DNA of 64,000 nucleotides from JAHRVQ01 sp963976815 (GTDB taxonomy: Bacteria; Pseudomonadota; Gammaproteobacteria; Pseudomonadales; Azotimanducaceae). This document shows, one piece after another, positions 61,805-64,000 of this stretch (its first letter is position 1; every line of letters begins with the position of its first letter). The stretch spans positions 1 to 64,000 of the forward strand of contig CAXBLU010000008.1 in the NCBI GenBank assembly GCA_963976815.1, given 5' to 3'. The position numbers and the translations under genes were made by a program. Below the pieces are notes generated by a model. That model was not told where the DNA came from. It was given only the letters and a program-made list of their open reading frames with translations, and searched no databases.

Positions 61805-62140
61805 ATGGACAACTCACGCTCTACTGATGTGTTCCACAGTTTTCAGCAGAAGCCTTTAGCGAAGGATCATTCACAGCTGGCAATGCGCGCGGCAAAACAA
61901 ATGCGGCGTTCTAAGCACTCTCAGCACAAGGTGAAGATTGGGCATACGGTCTGCCAGCATCTGTTGCTGATGATTAATGAACCTGATTGCCAGCAACCAG
62001 GGGTTAGAGCGTCCCGGCGTTATCATGATCACGCAACGGAACAAAATACGGGTCGACTTGTGGGGGTTGATGATTTGTTTTCAGCCCAGGCAATTCAACA
62101 GTCCGCTGCAAATGATCGCCAGTTTTCTCTCGCTTTTTAA
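61805..62140 (+). CDS. Small SOS-controlled protein of unknown function
   Basis: A 111-residue frame with AGGGAG 8 nt before the ATG and two LexA boxes upstream, so expression is probably DNA-damage induced. The product is hydrophilic and basic (R-A-A-K-Q-M-R-R-S-K-H-S near residues 28-39), with a short hydrophobic patch H-L-L-L-M-I near 52-57 and a C-terminal half rich in Gln, Asp and Ala. It has no signal peptide, zinc motif or recognisable domain. A SulA-type division inhibitor is a possibility by context only; I see no convincing sequence match. Its TAA shares bases with the convergent CDF stop codon. Confidence 0.62.
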   Translation: MDNSRSTDVFHSFQQKPLAKDHSQLAMRAAKQMRRSKHSQHKVKIGHTVCQHLLLMINEPDCQQPGVRASRRYHDHATEQNTGRLVGVDDLFSAQAIQQSAANDRQFSLAF

Positions 62141-63276
62141 GGTTCGTACCAGACAAGTATCTCGCCGAGCCAGGCAAATTCGCTGGCGGTTTTCTTTAAT
62201 TCCCCAGAAGTCACCGCCGGCGAACCTTTTTTTAAGTACAATTCCACATCCACCTGATTGTTCAGGTAGTGCAGATCCATTTTTATGATGTTGCTTTGAT
62301 CAAGCTGATCACGCCATGTTTCGTAAAGATCAGCGCGGATTATTTTCCGAAGCGGAGGCAGGTCAGCACTTTCCCGGGCTTCTTCAATGGCATCATCTTC
62401 AGCATCAATATGAATGATCACGTCATTCACCTCTTGAAACTGCTGTTCGAGTTTTCGGCTAACCCATTCCCCGATATGGTGGCCTTCTGAAACGCTAATA
62501 GCTGGGTTGACCTGTAAATGTACTTCCACAATTGCGTCACTTCCCATACGTCTGGTTCGAATGCTGTGGGCCTTTCTCACGCCTTCGACATCTTCCGTGC
62601 TGACTTTGATGGCTTCTACATAGGATTCTGAAAGGGCTGTATCAACGAGCTCTGAGACACTGGTTTTGATCAAATCCCAGCCAATGATGGCGACCATGAC
62701 CGCAACGCCGATTGCTGCCACTAGTTCTATCCAACTGATGCCCAGCAGTGCGCCGCCTATGCCGATCAGGACAATAACCGAGGAAAGTGAATCGGTTCGG
62801 TGATGCCAGGCGTTGGCCTGCAGCAATCTAGAACCCTGTCGCTTGCCGGTATCCAGGGTAATCCGAAATAACCATTCTTTTGTCACAATTGATAGTGCTG
62901 CGACCAGTAGCGCAGGCCATTCGGGTATTTGATAAGAATCCAGGTCAAGCATGCGTTCACTAGACTCATAAACAATATAAGCGCCGACCAGCATCAGTAG
63001 AACCCCTAGGAAAAAAGTGCCAAAGGTTTCGAATCGTGCGTGTCCATAGGGGTGATCTTCGTCCGGTGCCTGGCTGCCCACAGCGTTAAAGGCCCAGACC
63101 ATAATGTCTGTAATCAGATCGGAAAGACTATGAATGCCATCTACGACCAGGGCATAGGAGTTGGCAAAAATGCCCGCCAGAATTTTTATGATGCCAAGCC
63201 CAAGGTCAACAAATCCGCTTAGAATGAGTAGACGTTGGGTTTCTTCTTTTGCCTTGGCTTTGAGAGTCACGTTCAT
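62137..63276 (-). CDS. Cation diffusion facilitator with extended C-terminal domain
   Basis: About 379 residues. The TM2 metal motif V-V-D-G-I-H-S-L-S-D and the TM5 motif N-A-W-H-H-R-T-D-S-L match FieF-type divalent metal exporters. D-E-D-H-P-Y-G-H-A-R-F follows TM2. The C-terminal cytoplasmic domain is duplicated or lengthened (a second H-L/Y-L-N region near residue 345). ATG 63276 gives the usual start; upstream frame to 63423 is likely non-coding. It is unlike the His-loop CDF of the metal block. Confidence 0.87.
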   Translation of the reverse strand: MNVTLKAKAKEETQRLLILSGFVDLGLGIIKILAGIFANSYALVVDGIHSLSDLITDIMVWAFNAVGSQAPDEDHPYGHARFETFGTFFLGVLLMLVGAYIVYESSERMLDLDSYQIPEWPALLVAALSIVTKEWLFRITLDTGKRQGSRLLQANAWHHRTDSLSSVIVLIGIGGALLGISWIELVAAIGVAVMVAIIGWDLIKTSVSELVDTALSESYVEAIKVSTEDVEGVRKAHSIRTRRMGSDAIVEVHLQVNPAISVSEGHHIGEWVSRKLEQQFQEVNDVIIHIDAEDDAIEEARESADLPPLRKIIRADLYETWRDQLDQSNIIKMDLHYLNNQVDVELYLKKGSPAVTSGELKKTASEFAWLGEILVWYEP

Positions 63277-63453
63277 CCTGCAGTTATAGAAAATATTGAT
63301 AAAAATAATAAAAGTGATTGCAGCCCTTGAGGCCGAAATGTTGTGGAGGTTAAAAGTTAAGCGCGTTAGCTGCGTTGTTGGAAGTATAAGGTTATCAAAT
63401 TTCTGCTCTGAACCGGATACCAATGTGTTGATTACCTACGGCATAATCGCGTT

Positions 63454-64000
63454 ATGGATAAAGTTGAGACAATTGTTATTGGTGGCGGTGTGGTTGGGCT
63501 CGCCATCGCCGCCCGTATTGCCGCTGATGGTGATGGGGTATTGTTGCTCGAGAAGGGTAATGAGATTGGCATGGGCATCAGTAGCCGCAATAGTGAAGTG
63601 ATTCATGCGGGCATCTATTATGCACCAGAATCCCTAAAGGCTCGCCTTTGTGTAGCGGGCAATCGAATGCTTTACCAATATTGTTCGAAACGGAACATTC
63701 CCCACCGCAGGGTCGGCAAGCTGATTGTCGCAAATGGGGAGGAGGACGAATCTCAACTCGAGGCGATTCGAAACAGAGCGCTTGAAAGTGGGGTAACAGA
63801 CCTTCAGCACACCTCAGCCAAACAAATATCTGAACTGGAACCAGCGGTTAAAGGCGCCGCAGGATTGTTGTCACCCTCAACGGGCATTGTTAGTGCCCAT
63901 GACTTTATGAATAGTCTCGCCGGGGATGTTGCCAATAGAGGCGGCCAGATTGCGGTTCGTGCTGAGGTAGAAGCGATAGCTCAAGGGGCTTCTGGTTTTG
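63454..64000 (+). CDS. FAD-dependent oxidoreductase, LhgO/DAO family, 5' part
   Basis: The window ends within this gene; 182 residues are present. The FAD motif V-I-G-G-G-V-V-G-L-A-I near residues 8-18, L-L-E-K at the end of beta-2, and S-S-R-N-S-E-V-I-H-A-G-I-Y-Y near 44-57 fit the L-2-hydroxyglutarate dehydrogenase-like group of the DAO family. E-P-A-V-K-G-A-A-G and S-T-G-I-V-S-A-H-D-F are also typical. It probably oxidises a 2-hydroxy acid with transfer to the respiratory chain; the substrate needs the missing C-terminal half. Confidence 0.85.
   Translation, partial: MDKVETIVIGGGVVGLAIAARIAADGDGVLLLEKGNEIGMGISSRNSEVIHAGIYYAPESLKARLCVAGNRMLYQYCSKRNIPHRRVGKLIVANGEEDESQLEAIRNRALESGVTDLQHTSAKQISELEPAVKGAAGLLSPSTGIVSAHDFMNSLAGDVANRGGQIAVRAEVEAIAQGASGF

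Noticed and set aside
61977..62288. 103-codon rightward frame overlapping the SOS-controlled gene
   Set aside because: It runs into the antisense of the CDF transporter and has no SD; the frame starting at 61805 has both SD and a plausible stop.

Overview
This window looks like the chromosome of a compact gammaproteobacterium, probably a marine, free-living one. The evidence is the Gram-negative lipoprotein export set (lolCDE), lytic transglycosylase D with an E. coli-like mltD ... yafS-dnaQ neighbourhood, the tig-clpP-clpX-lon-hupB-ppiD block in its usual gammaproteobacterial order, an apbE-nqrM pair for the sodium-pumping NADH dehydrogenase, selA-selB, and tRNA genes with encoded CCA ends. 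No species can be named from sequence alone. Most genes sit nearly end to end, and several convergent pairs share stop-codon bases.

Layout. 1-4600: the end of a tRNA-Pro and a tRNA-Arg, then a two-gene module whose products match the two parts of the Hachiman antiphage system (a small PD-(D/E)xK-type protein and a large DEAH helicase). It is bracketed by short repeats containing AAAAGGTAATA and has no integrase. 4601-7500: a dioxygenase and D-aminopeptidase pair, an NTF2-like protein, tRNA-His, and a broken second copy of the tRNA-His 3' half. 7505-22913: a metal and metalloid resistance block. A Cu/Ag-type RND efflux operon runs left and a Zn/Cd/Co-type RND operon plus a CDF transporter runs right. 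Each starts with a small secreted metal-binding protein, and they diverge from a shared control region that holds a MerR-type operator. An arsenic cassette (arsR, then arsC-acr3 divergently) follows. 22914-24030: small secreted proteins and tRNA-Leu.

24088-41604: housekeeping genes. The protein quality-control block (trigger factor, ClpP, ClpX, Lon, HU, PpiD) comes first, then mltD, a YafS-like methyltransferase, dnaQ and nudC. Facing them is a leftward run of a PLP enzyme, a SPOR lipoprotein, selA, selB and a short-chain dehydrogenase. 42691-47030: a small basic unknown gene, apbE, nqrM, an HDOD protein and the soluble transhydrogenase, with two arrays of 15-16-bp tandem repeats just before apbE and nqrM. 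47027-58847: an unusual DAHP-synthase-like enzyme, a PilZ protein, lolCDE, comEC, tesB and a phytase-greB-hisC operon. 59035-64000: clpB behind a clear heat-shock promoter, a small unknown gene behind two LexA boxes, a CDF transporter, and the start of an FAD oxidoreductase cut by the window edge.

The points most worth following are the Hachiman-like module beside tRNA-Arg, the small SOS-controlled gene after clpB, the broken tRNA-His copy, the MerR-type promoter placed almost on a start codon, and the tandem-repeat arrays directly upstream of start codons.
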